Source: Sternotherus odoratus (lineage: Eukaryota; Chordata; Testudines; Kinosternidae). From it: a DNA stretch of 64,000 nt. Below are positions 46,816-58,805 of the stretch, one piece after another. The stretch is taken from contig JAVMKO010000003.1 in assembly GCA_032164245.1 (NCBI GenBank), forward strand, positions 30,441,390 to 30,505,389. Reading direction: 5' to 3'. The position numbers were made by a program, and so were the translations under genes. A model generated the notes under the pieces. It ran no database searches. It saw nothing but the letters and a program-made list of their open reading frames with translations, and was not told the DNA's origin. How positions within the stretch are numbered: position 1 is the stretch's first letter; each line of letters begins with the position of its first letter.

Positions 46816-47960
46816 TTGGCTACACTTGTGAGTTATGGACCAATAAAGCCGCCAAGAGCGCTTTACCTTACTACCCGTCCACACTGGCAAGGCACGTAGA
46901 GTGCTCTGACTCCGCGGCTGTAGACCTCCTGGTACTCCACCTCCCTGAGAGGAATAACGTTTATTGCACTCTCACTGGAGCTCCACAGCACCATTGTGGG
47001 TGCCTAATGTGCTCTTATTGCCCTCCGGAAGTGTCCCACAATGCCTGTTCTAGACACTCTGGTCATCACTTTTGAACTCTTCTGCCCTGTCCTCAGGTGA
47101 CCAATTGTCAGACCCACCCTTTAAATTCCCTGGGAATTTTGAAAATCCCCTTCCTGTTTGCTCAGCCAGGTGTGGAGTGCTCTCAGCGCATCTTTCCATG
47201 TGACCATGCCTTCACGCACCAGGCGATCTCCAGTATGGAGAAGTGGCGAGGTGCTGGACCTCATCAGTGTTTGAGGGGAGGAAGCTGTGCAGTCCCAGCT
47301 GCACTCCAGCCATAGGAATTACAATACGTTTGGGCAGATATCAAGCACCCTGATGGATAGGAGCCATGACCGGGACATGGTGCAGTATCGGGTTAAAGTA
47401 GAGGAGCTGCAGAATGCCTACCGCAAAGCCTACAAGGCAAATGACCGCTCCGGTTCTGCCCCTGTGACCTGCAAATTCTACAAAGAGCTGGAGGTGATAC
47501 TTGGCGGCGATCCCACCTCCACTCTTCTCAGCAGCGAGATATCTTCCATTACCAACTCCTGTGGAGAATGTTGGGACAGTGTTCAGTGTAGGTGCCCCCT
47601 GCAGCTGTTGGCTCTCTCCAAGGCACAGAAACCCAGAGGACAGTACAGCCATGAAACAATCAGTCCCCCTGGACCCTGTACTTACTTGCCATTTCTGGGA
47701 CTCCTTTGGGTTATGTGCGCTCACTTTGGGACAGGCAAATTATGGGTTTGTATGGACTGTGATTGCCCTCCTTAAGTGCGGGGGAATCATTTCTCTGTCT
47801 GGTGTGTACAATGCTGCCTCTGTGAAATGTTGCATTTTGCCTGTATAGGTGCGACCTTGAGATCTCAGCCATCAGTCTTATCACCAGCCGACAGACTGAG
47901 AAGACTCAGGAAGAGGCTGCGTAAAAGCAAAGAAGTCTTTGGAACAACACATGTAGGGTG
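46816..47960 (+). mobile_element. Harbinger-type element relic with MYB/SANT gene
   Basis: The left end 'gggcttggctacacttg' follows TAA, as in the MITEs. Text at 47030-47200 ('gtgtcccacaatgcctgttct...') aligns with 22270-22430. The MYB/SANT frame lies at 47206-47775, and a second block at ~47850-47935 could be the next exon. The right end was not located. There is no transposase catalytic frame. Confidence 0.6.
47206..47775 (+). pseudogene. MYB/SANT-like protein, one early stop
   Basis: From the ATG at 47206 the frame reads MPSRTRRSPVW...EVLDLISV, then TGA at 47272-47274 where related text at 22429 has a Trp codon. It continues open to 47775 with NYNTFGQIS, QYRVKVEELQNAYRKAYKAN and FYKELEVILGGDPTSTL. 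The pattern (Trp and hydrophobic helix, then V-x-ELxxAYxKA) fits a trihelix/MYB-SANT-like DNA-binding domain of Harbinger origin. A possible second exon (SPADRLRRLRKRLRKSKE, 47879-47932) follows an acceptor-like tgtatag at 47841-47847. Apart from the single nonsense codon the domain is largely intact. Confidence 0.65.
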
Positions 47961-48324
47961 GATTCTCGGAGTTCAGTGAAGACTGTCAGCAGAGACACCC
48001 ACACATACCGTGTTTTCTCATAGAGATGATTGTTGTCTTTTGTTGTTGTTCTCTTAATCTAAAATACAGTACAGGGCATTCAGACCAAGAGTGTCTGTTT
48101 GTTCTTTATTTGTGGGACAACATAACATGTCATCATCACAAAGATAATAAAATGGGAGCTGAACTTTCAAGAATCGTGCTCTTTTCTCCAAACTACTGGC
48201 TCTGTTCCAATGGTTGTAGTTTCCCCATAGTCTTGTGAAAAGTGTGATATCCTGAAAAGCTTCTTCACCTCACTTTTTTCCTAGGGATTCCAATAAAAAG
48301 GAGTAGACTATCCACTGCTTGATG
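47961..48324. other. Intergenic DNA, nothing recognised
   Basis: No supported feature was seen. Confidence 0.45.
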
Positions 48325-48329
48325 GGTGT

Positions 48330-49112
48330 TGTCATAAGTGTAAAGTGCTGGAGAGGGTTATCCTGTCTGTATGGGGTTAATGTTACCTGAGAACAAGTGA
48401 CGTAAGAGCTTCCCTACCACGAGACAGTGTAGGGAGTTAGTTTAGTTTCAGTTTGGCCTGCCGTGCCAGCGTGGGCACGGGTCCCGGAGCTCATCTCTAG
48501 CTATAGGGAATGACTCCATTTTCCTTCTTATATTCCTAATTAGCTGACTGTAAGTAATATTTTGATTCCCATAAGTTCTGTACCTATTTGGGGTGTCTCT
48601 ATCCTTTTCAGAGGGGAAGTTAGAGGACTCTAGATTGTGAAGTGTACTGTAAGTCCATGTTCTATTCTCTATTCTTTATTAAATCTTTTTAGTTATAAAA
48701 AGCGTTTGGTTTATTTCCATTAAGGTTCTCTCTGGTTTCAGACTGGGGAGGGAGGAAGGGAAGTAGGTATAAGGATCAGCTCAGTGCATAAGCTGAAGAG
48801 CGGAGTCTCTCTCTCTCTACCTTCGGGCGAGAAGGGGGAGGGGGAGGGGAAACAGCCTCTGAGTGCCTGGCTCTCAGGGAGGGAGACAGAGTTAAAGGGG
48901 GGGGGGGGGAGTCTGGGTATCCCACTCCAGGGCCTTGGAGATTTACTCAGATGGTGGCAGCTTGATTCCCCAAGTTCCAAACTGGTGGAGTGTGGAATCT
49001 GGGGGTGTAGAGAATTAACTTAAGCTGGGGAGCAGCTGAAGTTAGTTGGTCTGGCATAAAAGAGTCCCTTCTCTGTACCCGGGGTTCAGAGAAGGGGGGT
49101 GACACTCTTACA
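48330..49112 (+). mobile_element. Solo LTR with 5-bp TSD
   Basis: The 783-bp segment starts TGTCATAAG, ends ACTCTTACA, and is flanked by the perfect 5-bp repeat GGTGT (48325-48329 and 49113-49117). A TATAAAAA word lies at 48694-48701. No internal retroelement genes are present. TG...CA ends with a 5-bp duplication fit an LTR retroelement. Whether it is retroviral or Gypsy-like, and the orientation, are less certain. Confidence 0.78.
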
Positions 49113-49119
49113 GGTGTGA

Positions 49120-50740
49120 TTGGATGGACAACTGCAGCAGGTTAGGAAGGGGTTAAGGGTCTATCTTGGACATGCACTGTATCAGACTCCAATCTGCAAC
49201 ACCCTCCCACAATACCAAATCTGGAGAACTTCCACTGAGATGGAGTAAAAGAGAAGGGAGCAGGCTTCATAATTGGGCTACCCTGGAAAAACATAGGCAG
49301 TAGGCTGAGTTGAATATTGTGGTGTTTAATGATGTTCTATAGAGTAGACGTTCATAGCTGCCTGATGTTCTATAGACATTCCAGCAATTTCTCCACTACA
49401 CTATTTACTAGCTGATGGTAAGGTCATTATGGGATAGATTATGAGCTTGCCACAAGCCTGGCCAAGGGCCAGCAGGAAGTTACACTGCCCCAGGCAAAGA
49501 CTGGGAAGCAGAAAATGATAGGGACACAAAATCTCCTTCCTGGTTTCCCCTTCTGAAAGGGGAATGTATCCTGTGCCAGCAATGTCCCACCAAGGCTGAA
49601 CCTACTCCTTATCCCTTTCTGCACAGTCCCCGTCCACATGAACAGCCTCCACAGGGGTCATGTACTCCCCTTTGCACAGCTATCTGAAATAATGGGTGTG
49701 CAGAGTGGTAATGGAGTATTCCCTGAGCGGGACCCAATCTGGCACTAATTACAGCTGGATGTATCTCTTTAGATTTCATAAGCCCTGTATGATAAAGCCA
49801 AAGTACTTTAAGTCAGTGTGTATAAATAAATACTAACTGACCCCTTAAAATGCATTTATCAACGGAGTTCAATGATGCCACTTTAAAGCTCTTCAGTGTA
49901 CATTACAGGCCGTGTCTGAGGCACAAAGCTAACATTTTCTCCTTTTGGTTTAAATGCCAGGTTTGGGAGATTTAAGATTTAGTGCACAGCCCTTATTAAG
50001 AAAGGCCTAGTTTAGGGTTTGTGCTTGACATCATAATATCCTTAAGTGCTCACTGTATAAGTCTGTGAGAGATTATTTCTACTGGTTGTGTTCCAGTGAG
50101 CGCTGCAGGATTAACTCAAAGCAAGCATTGGTTGAAAGTTGTGGTCAGCATGTTCTGCTAAAGTGTGTTGCTTTAATATAGTTAAGTGATTAACCAATTA
50201 AACCTGGGTGATATATTTTACATTTAAAACTGAACTACATCAGGGTTTTCTCCCTGTCACCCTGATCTCCTTCCAAACTGTAGCCCTGGAATGCCTAATT
50301 CTTCGTGACAGAAACTTGTCACTTCCTTAGATTTGGTGGGAATTTGTGTTGAGGACACTGTTAACCTCATGGTTGCCATAGAGCCTGACATACTTGTGTT
50401 AATTGATCACATGGCCACAGTCTGCTTAATAAGCAAGAGAAAGGCTGAAGGTGCTGGATTTTAAATCTCACACAACTGCAAGGAAATATTTGAGCCTTCC
50501 GACAGTTAAGATTAGCTTTCCAAAATCATAAGTATTTACACTAGATCTGTCCTCAAGAGTGGATAATCGAAGGACATTACATAATAGTGGTAAAAATACA
50601 AACAAATGGGTATACAGGTAAAGGATGTTGCAGATGTACAGCCCCAGCAGACGCTCCTGGAGGCCTTGTCCTTCTAGGAACAGGGATATAGCACAGGTGG
50701 TACACTACCCTTGAGATACATGCAGCTGCACACATCAGAC
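49120..50740. other. Intergenic DNA, nothing recognised
   Basis: No supported feature was seen. Confidence 0.45.
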
Positions 50741-50744
50741 TGGA

Positions 50745-50904
50745 TGAACTCCTGGGTCATGAAGTCCAGTACCCTGCCATTGCAGGCAACCCTGTCATAT
50801 AATCCCATTCATAAACTCATCAAGATCCATCTTGAATCTGTTTAGGTTGTCTTACCCTCCCCCTCCACCCCCCTCCCCAACCCACATACTGGAAGGCTGT
50901 TCCA
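50745..50904 (-). mobile_element. CR1-like LINE fragment
   Basis: 'cctgggtcatgaagtccagtaccctgccattgcaggcaacc...aaactcatcaagatccatcttgaa...ctggaaggctgttcca' resembles antisense CR1 upstream of its 3' end. A (CA)n array at 50905-50927 follows directly. Confidence 0.55.
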
Positions 50905-50927
50905 ACACACACACACACACACACACA
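50905..50927. repeat. (AC)n microsatellite
   Basis: About eleven uninterrupted AC dinucleotides are present. Confidence 0.95.
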
Positions 50928-50929
50928 GT

Positions 50930-51880
50930 GTGGGGCCAGCTCTGCTGGGCAGCATGGAATTTGAGATGGGAGCCCTGGTCCTGTCCCTCCAGTTCCTCCC
51001 GGTCATCTCTAGGAGGTTTGAGCCAACAGCAGTGCTGATCTTCTTGCTCCTTCCAATGTGAAGATTGTCATTGTAAGAGGACTCTCTTTCCGGAGCACAA
51101 AGGGAAGGGGAAGTTTTCCATGCCCGTCTTCCCCAGTCACAATCTTGCCCAGATGGTATATACATTTTTTCTTCAGAATCCGTACTATTGGTTGTGCTTA
51201 TTACAAAAATTTTTAAAAGTCAGTTTTAGCCCAAATCTTGGATTTCTGTTATGTGGCAAGCAGATCAGCAGCACAATTATTAGGAATTCTATTTCCAGTG
51301 CCTGTTTTTGCTGTCCTGAATGACTGAAATCTCACTGGAGGTAAAACTGGACATTCTAGCTTCAACAGAAAATAATATTTTCTACTCGAGCGCAAGACTC
51401 TTCCAGGAGCAAGGGAACCGTCCACAGCCCTGACGTTGAGACTTACAGGTGGTGGCCAGGCAGGGTTGCACAGAACACAAGTGACTGTGCTACACTGCAA
51501 TGGCAGCTGCCAGCTGTTCTCAGTGGGTGAGCAGGAGTGACATCTGTTGCCCTGCTGAAAATAGCTGAGAGCACAAAAAGCACTGACTGAATCCCAGGTG
51601 GGAAGCCCTGGGTGGCAGGAGAGTGGAAAGGGGCTGACAAATGGCTCTCACCTGGCCTGGGGGTGGGGGGATAGGGGAGGGAGCATCTTTTCATTCCATT
51701 AAGGCCCTGGCAAAAGAAACAAAGGAGAGAGACAGCTGAATAAGCAGGGAAAGAATAGTTGAGTGTGAGAGGGAGGAGGAAGAAAAAGGAAGGGAATGGA
51801 AAAGAAGGACAATGGAGGAATGTAATCAGACTGGGATAAAATCACAGGGTGCTGGTGAAATCATCACAGCATCGTACACT
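50930..51880. other. Intergenic DNA, nothing recognised
   Basis: A purine-rich tract lies at ~51720-51810. No exon was recognised. Confidence 0.45.
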
Positions 51881-51884
51881 CTCA

Positions 51885-52078
51885 GGGCTTGTCTACATGA
51901 GAAAACTGGCCAGCATAGCTACCATGGAATAAAGTATTCTCCAGAATTAAAGTCACCTTCATTCCAGAATAGAGTTTCCACATAGGGAGTTATTCTGGTA
52001 GAGCTACTGTGGAATAGTTTATTCCCCTGTATATTCCACTGTAACTATACTGGTCAATTTCCCCATGTAGACAAGCTC
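51885..52078. mobile_element. MITE with gtctacatg ends
   Basis: gggcttgtctacatg and catgtagacaagctc are near-perfect inverted repeats 194 bp apart. The interior repeats 'tattctggtagagc / ccagaatag'. The flanks are TCA and ACA, so no clean duplication is visible. Confidence 0.75.
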
Positions 52079-52079
52079 A

Positions 52080-55000
52080 CATTGTCACCCCCTTGGTGCT
52101 GTTGCATGATTTCATTGGAGTAGTTTCATTGGCAATAACCCAATTTCCCCACTGGAATCAAACTACAGCTGTCCTGGAGATTATTACTTCAACGCACACA
52201 AGTATGAAAATAGGATTAATATATATGTCTTGCAGTGTGGGAAGAAAGTGGTGTCAGCCACAATGCTAGCAGGCCCATTCTCCTTTCTCACTTGGTTTAA
52301 TTTGCCCCCTTTTTCCATGCTGAATCACAAAGAAAGAACTATGATAAATATGACAGATCACGTGGAAGGTTCCAAAACCATACAGTACACACCAGATTAG
52401 GAATCTGCTTCTAGCACATGTTTCAATTAGATAATCAACGCCAACCAGCAGGAGAGAAATTTGGTTTGATTATAAAGATAAAAATGGAATCTGGTTTTAG
52501 ATAAAATGAGAAGCAGATAGACCCCCGTGGAGAGGCTTGCATGGGCTTAGGTACCACTTTTAACCCCATTTGGAAAGATTCATAGACCCTGTCCTAGTCC
52601 TTGTCATAGGGGTGAATTTCACCTACCCAGGGAAATGCATTGCTACAAGAAATAGGAGGGTGAAAACTGATCACAAAGCTTAGCAGCTGCCTCTATACTA
52701 TATGGACCATGGGTGAGGGGAGACCATTTTACTCAGTTCAGGGGAAATTAAATATAAGATGACGTAAAGGTTAATAAAAAATGTTATCTGCTCCCTGTTG
52801 TGCTTCATCTGGGGAAGAGGAGATAAAATTCTTATGTGCCATATGCTACAGTGTGAAAAATTAAAAAGTTGATTTTAACAATCGTTCAATAGCATTGATG
52901 GCCCCAATTCAATCATGTGATGCTTTAAAAAGATATTAGAGCAACATATTACAGCGCATGCAACCTCAGCGGGTCAAAAGAACACTATGGAAGGAAGACG
53001 GCTGACATGAATAAGTCAGAAATGGAACACGCCTCTTTGGTTTAAAGTAGCTGTTGGTAAAGTCAAACATAGAACTGTTTAAATAATACAGTATTTTCCG
53101 GACAAAAAGCACTCCCAGGCAATCCCATGACAGACCAGTCTGTACGCACTGTGGGGACGGACAGTTTTAAATAGAAGGGGTTATTTAAAATGCAAGTTAA
53201 TTAGAAATCTATATAAATTATTAAATACCTGCTGAGTGTCCTTGTAAAAGGCACCACAATGCACCAACATGTTTGTACTGCTTGACTGCTTGCATATTCC
53301 CACCCACAGCACAGCTAGATCACTGATGGGTTTTCTTTGTCTTTTGTTTTGGACGGGATAGATCTATTCAGTGACCAAACTTGCATGGTGCTGAGTGCCC
53401 TCATCTCCCATTGAAGCCAATGCGATGGAAGGTACTTATCACCTTCCAGCATTGAGCCATAGATCACACAGCAGAGTTTAATTCTCAGATGAAAAGCTCG
53501 GATGAGGACACACTGCAATTGCACCCACTACCCCCTCTCTCCTCACCCCTGGCATGCTCAGATAGATGAATTTAGTGAACCAGAAGGGCTAGGATAGAGG
53601 GGAAAGCTGTAGATCATTTTGGTCTTTCAGGTTACTCTGGTGTTTAACAAGTCTGTGCAAGTGTCAGATGAGTCACAGAAGGCTCAGCACAGAGGAGAGA
53701 GCAGCTTCAAGCACTTGAAGGGAAACATTTGTAATGATTTACAGTGCGCCCCTCGAGCCTTGCAGGGTGAAGCATTAGAGAGGGACTGATATTAAAAACA
53801 ATAGCTACCTGCAGCTCTCCACCAATAACAACAAAGGACCTGACCATGCAAGGGGCTGACTGCCTTTCGCTCCCACTGACAGCCAGAGAGATGGAGGATT
53901 CTCAGCATATTAACCTATCAGGCCCATGGTGTTCATTTATCCACTGCCTTTCCAGCTTCCTTCAGCAGAGTGTCTGGAAACGACGGCTCCACCCTGCAGA
54001 TAGTGAAACTCTCAAAATTGCTCCCTAAAGTCCGGGTCATCGGGAAAAAAACACTCGCTAAAGGTGCAGAGAATGGCCAGTTCGGAATCTTGGGGTGGTT
54101 TGTGGCAATGTTGACCTGCCACCTTCTCATACTGGAAGGAGGAACAGCTAAAGGGGAGGGCACGTGGCCACCCCACATGTCTCTTACCCACCCCACTCCC
54201 AGGGGCCAAGCATGCTGGGGGGAAGGAAGGAGGAACTCTGGCTCATTCAGCCGATGTCCCCGGAAGTTGAGCCTGGGGCAGGGGGCAGCCCGCCGTCTCA
54301 GCGAGGCACTCTCTCAGGCAGCCGCTGCTCTGCAGAGGGCAGCGTCCCAGTGGCCAGAAGAGGCGCTGGTCCCAGTCCATCCACTCCCCACCTGATCTGG
54401 CTTCTGGGGAGGTGGGGGGGGGGGGGTTCACTTCATTCCATGTGCCCCCCTCCACACACACACACAAACATCACCGCTCATAAAGTGAAATGCAAATAAT
54501 TAAAACATCCTGATCAATCACTTTTCTTCATATTACCCTTCGACCAAAGGAGCGCAAAAATTACAGCTGACCATCCAATATAAAATTAAAATACATACAT
54601 GTGTGGTTTTGTGTTAATGATGGAAGTTTGCAATTCTCTGATTGTACAAAAAGTCACAGACACTGTTCATAAACAAGAGAATTAAATAAATTAAACATTT
54701 GTTTATGAAATGATAGGTGAAAATGCAATGTAACCATGAACACGTGGTGAGGTTGCTTCATTGGTGTTAGTCATTGCATATGTGTGTGTGAGATCCCTTT
54801 GCTACCTATAAGGCATGTTATTGGAGAAGGAAAAATATCAATCTAAACTTGACATAACATAACTGGCCAGGGTCATAAACAAAGGAAAAAGAGTGTTGTG
54901 GAGAGCAGAGACAAAGTTTACAATAATAAGATCACAAGGAGGGTTACAATAATATGATTGCATGGATAGTCAGCAAGATATATGTGTTAGTTATATATAT

Positions 55001-55320
55001 ATAGGGAGGGAGGGGGAGAGAGAGAGAGGTTAGTTTTTAAGGGTTTTCTATAGTTATTGTTTATTGGATATTGTTTAATTATTGTTTGTGAGAAATGAGT
55101 TTTATTATGCTCATCTAAAACTCCCCCCTGTAGATTCAATTGGAAACTAAAAAAGCCAGAGAAGGACTTTTTGTCCAAAATCTGTGCACACTGCTAGAAT
55201 ACATGGATGTTATGTTTTACCCCAGAAAAGACTGCAGTTTAGTAGTTCATTAAGTGACCATTACATATTATCTATCACATTTCAGTTTGTATAACATTTG
55301 GCAATTATTATTAATATTAT
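52080..55320. other. Intergenic DNA with simple repeats
   Basis: A G-run lies at ~54413-54426, a short (CA)n at ~54456-54467, and (TA)n then (GA)n at ~54990-55029. Open frames up to 141 codons (53970-54395) show no domain I recognise. No bounded transposon was seen. Confidence 0.45.
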
Positions 55321-55324
55321 TATT

Positions 55325-55465
55325 ATGTATTCTGTGTCCAAAAATGTTGTAGGAGCTCTGAAGACAAATAAAATTCACTCACTAACCCAAAGAGCCTGTA
55401 ATCTAAATAAAAAATGACACAAACCGATAGTGACAAACAATGGGGCGAAATAAGGACATGGGAAG
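55325..55465 (-). mobile_element. SINE/L2-like tail, antisense
   Basis: 'aagagcctgtaatctaaataaaaaatgacacaaaccgatagtgac' resembles the antisense of the 'tagattgtaagctctt' tail seen at 38825. It is weakly preserved. Confidence 0.35.
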
Positions 55466-55910
55466 AGGAGGATACAAAAATCAGAAGAGAGTTACTTGTT
55501 AGGTTCACATCGTGTTCTGCAAAATCTATACTTTTTTATATTCCCTTTCCTGTTTGTATCTAAAATGTTCCTACATTTTCTAAACCTGAAGTGATTTTCT
55601 GTTTCATTACTAAACAGATAGATCCCTTACAAGCAATCCATACACTCTTGCTTGTTGTTTTAAAGTTTCTATTTCATGTGTTAAAACCTACTAAGCCTCC
55701 ACTTCTTAGCTTAAGTGCTCATTTACACATATTCCCTATTTTACTTCACCCCCAAGCACCCTTACCCCAGACCTCCAACCCCCTGGTGTCTGAAAGTGTC
55801 TCGTCCTGTGACATCTCTGTACCTCTTCCATCCCCAGCAATCATGCCCTTATTTCAGTACATTGCTCCAGCCCCAGAAATGAGTTTACAAAAGTTACCCT
55901 TGTTATTAGA

Positions 55911-55977
55911 GGCCTTGATCCACATTGAAGTCAGTGGAAAAATTCCCACTGATTTCAATAGGGTTTAGATCAGGCCC
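55911..55977. repeat. Small palindromic repeat
   Basis: Arms 'ggccttgatccacattgaagtcagtgg' and 'ccactgatttcaatagggtttagatcaggcc' are imperfect inverted copies. This is the same style as 3818-3899. Confidence 0.55.
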
Positions 55978-55979
55978 AG

Positions 55980-57275
55980 AGTGTTCAAGAGCCACTTCTT
56001 CCTCTTCCTCCCCAGAAGCCCTTCCCTCCCCAGAAGCCCTTCAACATCATATTGTCTCCTGTCCCAGCATTCAGCTCAGTCTCTCTGTTAAATAATAAAG
56101 AACTTTGGGGCAATTACTTCAGAAAAGCAGAAAATTTGTTTTATTGTCCCACTTTAAATAATTCTTCAAAATGTAGGTTTCTCTTGTGTAAGGTAACAGG
56201 TGACCCAGGATCACCATCTAGCCACAACATGCACGATGCTGAGAAATAAGTAGGTGTGGTGGTTGTTTGCTGAAAGGGAAAGTCCTGGTTTGATACTGAA
56301 TACTGGAACAGGAATGAACTATTAACATCGCTGGAGCTCCCGGGCCTCTCCCACTGAGGGCCTCCTCTGTCACAATCGAGCAAATGGGATTTGCATGTGA
56401 ATTCTTACAATGTAACATTCAAGGATTAGCTGGGCAGCTGGGAGCGCCTTGGAGTTGTACTTTCTGTGAACTTTCGTAATTTTTCTAGCACAGCAGCATG
56501 ATACTGGGATCCCAGGTTGTACTAAACAGATTTTACCTTACTAACTTGGAAGGTTGCTCTCCTATTATTTTGTCAGATCCTTGAATTGCACCTACCTCAA
56601 GTGATGTAAAGTTGAACAAGGCAAAACATCTTACCAGATACCTCCCACGTACGTGATTGCGGGATAGGGGGTCTATTCCTTTAAAACAAATCTGGACCAC
56701 AATACCTCTGAGAAACTTGACCACCCCTAATATGGGACAACTTTTTGATGCTGTCCAGAGCAGTTGCTGGTACAACACCAGTCGGATAAGATCTGCCTAC
56801 ATCTGTTCTTTTGTTTAGTGTAATGGTTGCAACATAAACCTAACGAGGCTTGAATACTCAGGCTTACACTTATTTGTTTTGCATTGCTTTGGAATTGATA
56901 TCATTATATAATAGAAGAGCTCAGCCATTTAACACTTGTTATCCACAGCGTTATTTAATCTTCCGAGTCAATCTGATTAGGGGAAGTCTGTTATCATTTG
57001 CCAGATGAATTCTTATAATGGAGGAAGAAAAATAGACTGTCCTTCTGGAGGCAATAGAAAACAGGTCTTTTCAAGTCATTCCTTTTCCAGTTCTGCAAAA
57101 TTGAGGGGATGTTGGGGTCCATTTTCAAAGCACTCAAAAGTTGAGAGGGAAGGGCTTTAACTAGTTTTGTTAAATGGGGTCTGTTTATACTACATAGCAA
57201 ACCATGTCAAGTCATCCAGGTATAACACAGTTGTGCCCTGACGCGGTTAAAGCATGCTCCACTTTGTAGAATAAA
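55980..57275. other. Intergenic DNA, nothing recognised
   Basis: No supported feature was seen. Confidence 0.45.
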
Positions 57276-57288
57276 CAGAATCTTAAGT

Positions 57289-57473
57289 AACAAAGAGTCC
57301 TGTGGCACCTTAAAGACTAACTAAAGTATTGAAGTGTCCACTGCTTGCATCTGACAAAGTGGGTATTAGCCCACGAAAGCTTATGCTTCAATACTTTAGT
57401 TAGTCTTTAAGGTACCACAGGACTCTTTGTTACCTCTGCTATTCCAGACTACTACGGCTACCTCTCTGATTCT
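57289..57473. mobile_element. Foldback Penelope-like tail, 12-bp TSD
   Basis: Flanks are the perfect 12-bp repeat AGAATCTTAAGT (57277-57288 and 57474-57485). Arms 57289-57334 and 57386-57431 are inverted copies matching at 45 of 46 positions around a 51-nt centre that carries 'gacaaagtgggtattagcccacgaaagcttatg'. The plus-strand copy continues further to '...gactactacggctac'. The inserted unit is 185 bp and has no coding region. Its tail words match those at 29700, 38460 and 46520. Confidence 0.8.
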
Positions 57474-57589
57474 AGAATCTTAAGTGTATTTCCAAACTGA
57501 GCTAAAGCCTAGACTTCACTGGGCTTTGAGTCAGACCCAGGGTTATTATTGGTATAAAATCATTGCCTGCTGCACAAGGTATCTTGAGT

Positions 57590-57695
57590 AGTTTTCAGGA
57601 TGTGAGGAAGAGCTCTGTGAAAGCTTCTCTCTTTCCCCAACAGAAGAGAAATTGTTCCAATTAAAGATGCCACTATGCCTACTTTGTCCATTATT
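57590..57695 (+). mobile_element. Retroelement tail fragment
   Basis: 'gagctctgtgaaagcttctctctttccccaacagaagagaaattgttccaattaaagatgcc' is homologous to 14180-14270. Confidence 0.45.
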
Positions 57696-57699
57696 CATT

Positions 57700-58797
57700 T
57701 CAAACCATTTATGCCTGTCACTGAGTCCCCCTACCAATTTCTGGGTTAAACAATTACATTGTCTTACTTTAAAAAAAATATTTTCTCTCAGTTCTGCCTG
57801 TGTGAATGACCCCAACATACAGCAAAAGGGGCACTGACAAAGGAACTGACTGTACAGAAACAATTGTACAAAATGCAGCTAGAGGCACAAAATAAACACT
57901 GAGAAAATATATACTCCCTTATCTCTGAACTCTCTCACTTCTAGTAATGCTAGGCATTACCTGTGACAACAGTAGATAAAAATGTTCAGCAAGAAGGTAT
58001 TTTAAAGTGATAATCCAGAGCCTGTAAACTATTTTGCAAAGCCAACTTAATTTACAAGAAAACATAAGAAGGTTAGTGTCAATTCAATCTTTATAGATTA
58101 GACAAAGAAATAACTATATGCTAGCCATGAAATGAAAATATGGTAAAGGTAGTGAGAGGTGTTACACATGTGCCAGGAATGGCTTGAAAATATATCTGAA
58201 TTAAGCATTAGTCAATCCCTACAGATCTTTACAAAAGGTAATTAATTAATGTTTTGTCATGTCATCCAAATTGTTTTTGTTACAGGAAGCTCTGGAAATC
58301 TTAGTCATGAGTGAAAGAGCTTCACACATTTCAACTTTATTAAGCATTGTGCTCTGTAGTTAATATTTGCACACATCATTGTTATGAAATAGCTGCTGAC
58401 GGAATGTAGCTCCACATTCCCATTTGGGTTATCTTGAGGTCCATGCTGGGTGGAGCGGGCTGAGATTATTCACTAATCACAATGAAATCATTTTATTTTA
58501 TTTAGCCCTTCTTTTCATACATGAGTTAATCATAAGCCAATCACGAGTTCCCCAAGATTTGTTTGTGATTTGTACCTGGCCAAACAGTTTTGAAATTTTG
58601 AATGATTTTTTAAAAAAAAAAAATCAAAATTTCTTCCAGAAAAATTTTCCCTATTTTTTGACCACCTCCTTTTTTTAACTGTTGGTCAAATACTGTGTGG
58701 AACAAAGGAGAGCTTCTGGGTTACCTATGAATCGAGCACTATGACCAGATGTTATTTGTTGTGTGTTGTGCCATCTCCCCCACAGCCGGCCTGGCCC
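57700..58797. other. AT-rich intergenic DNA
   Basis: An A-run lies at ~58612-58622. No exon or bounded repeat was seen. Confidence 0.45.
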
Positions 58798-58805
58798 CTT
58801 TAACA

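Noticed and set aside
53970..54395. 141-codon plus-strand open frame as a gene
   Set aside because: No recognisable domain, splice context or conserved pattern; it overlaps other frames on both strands.
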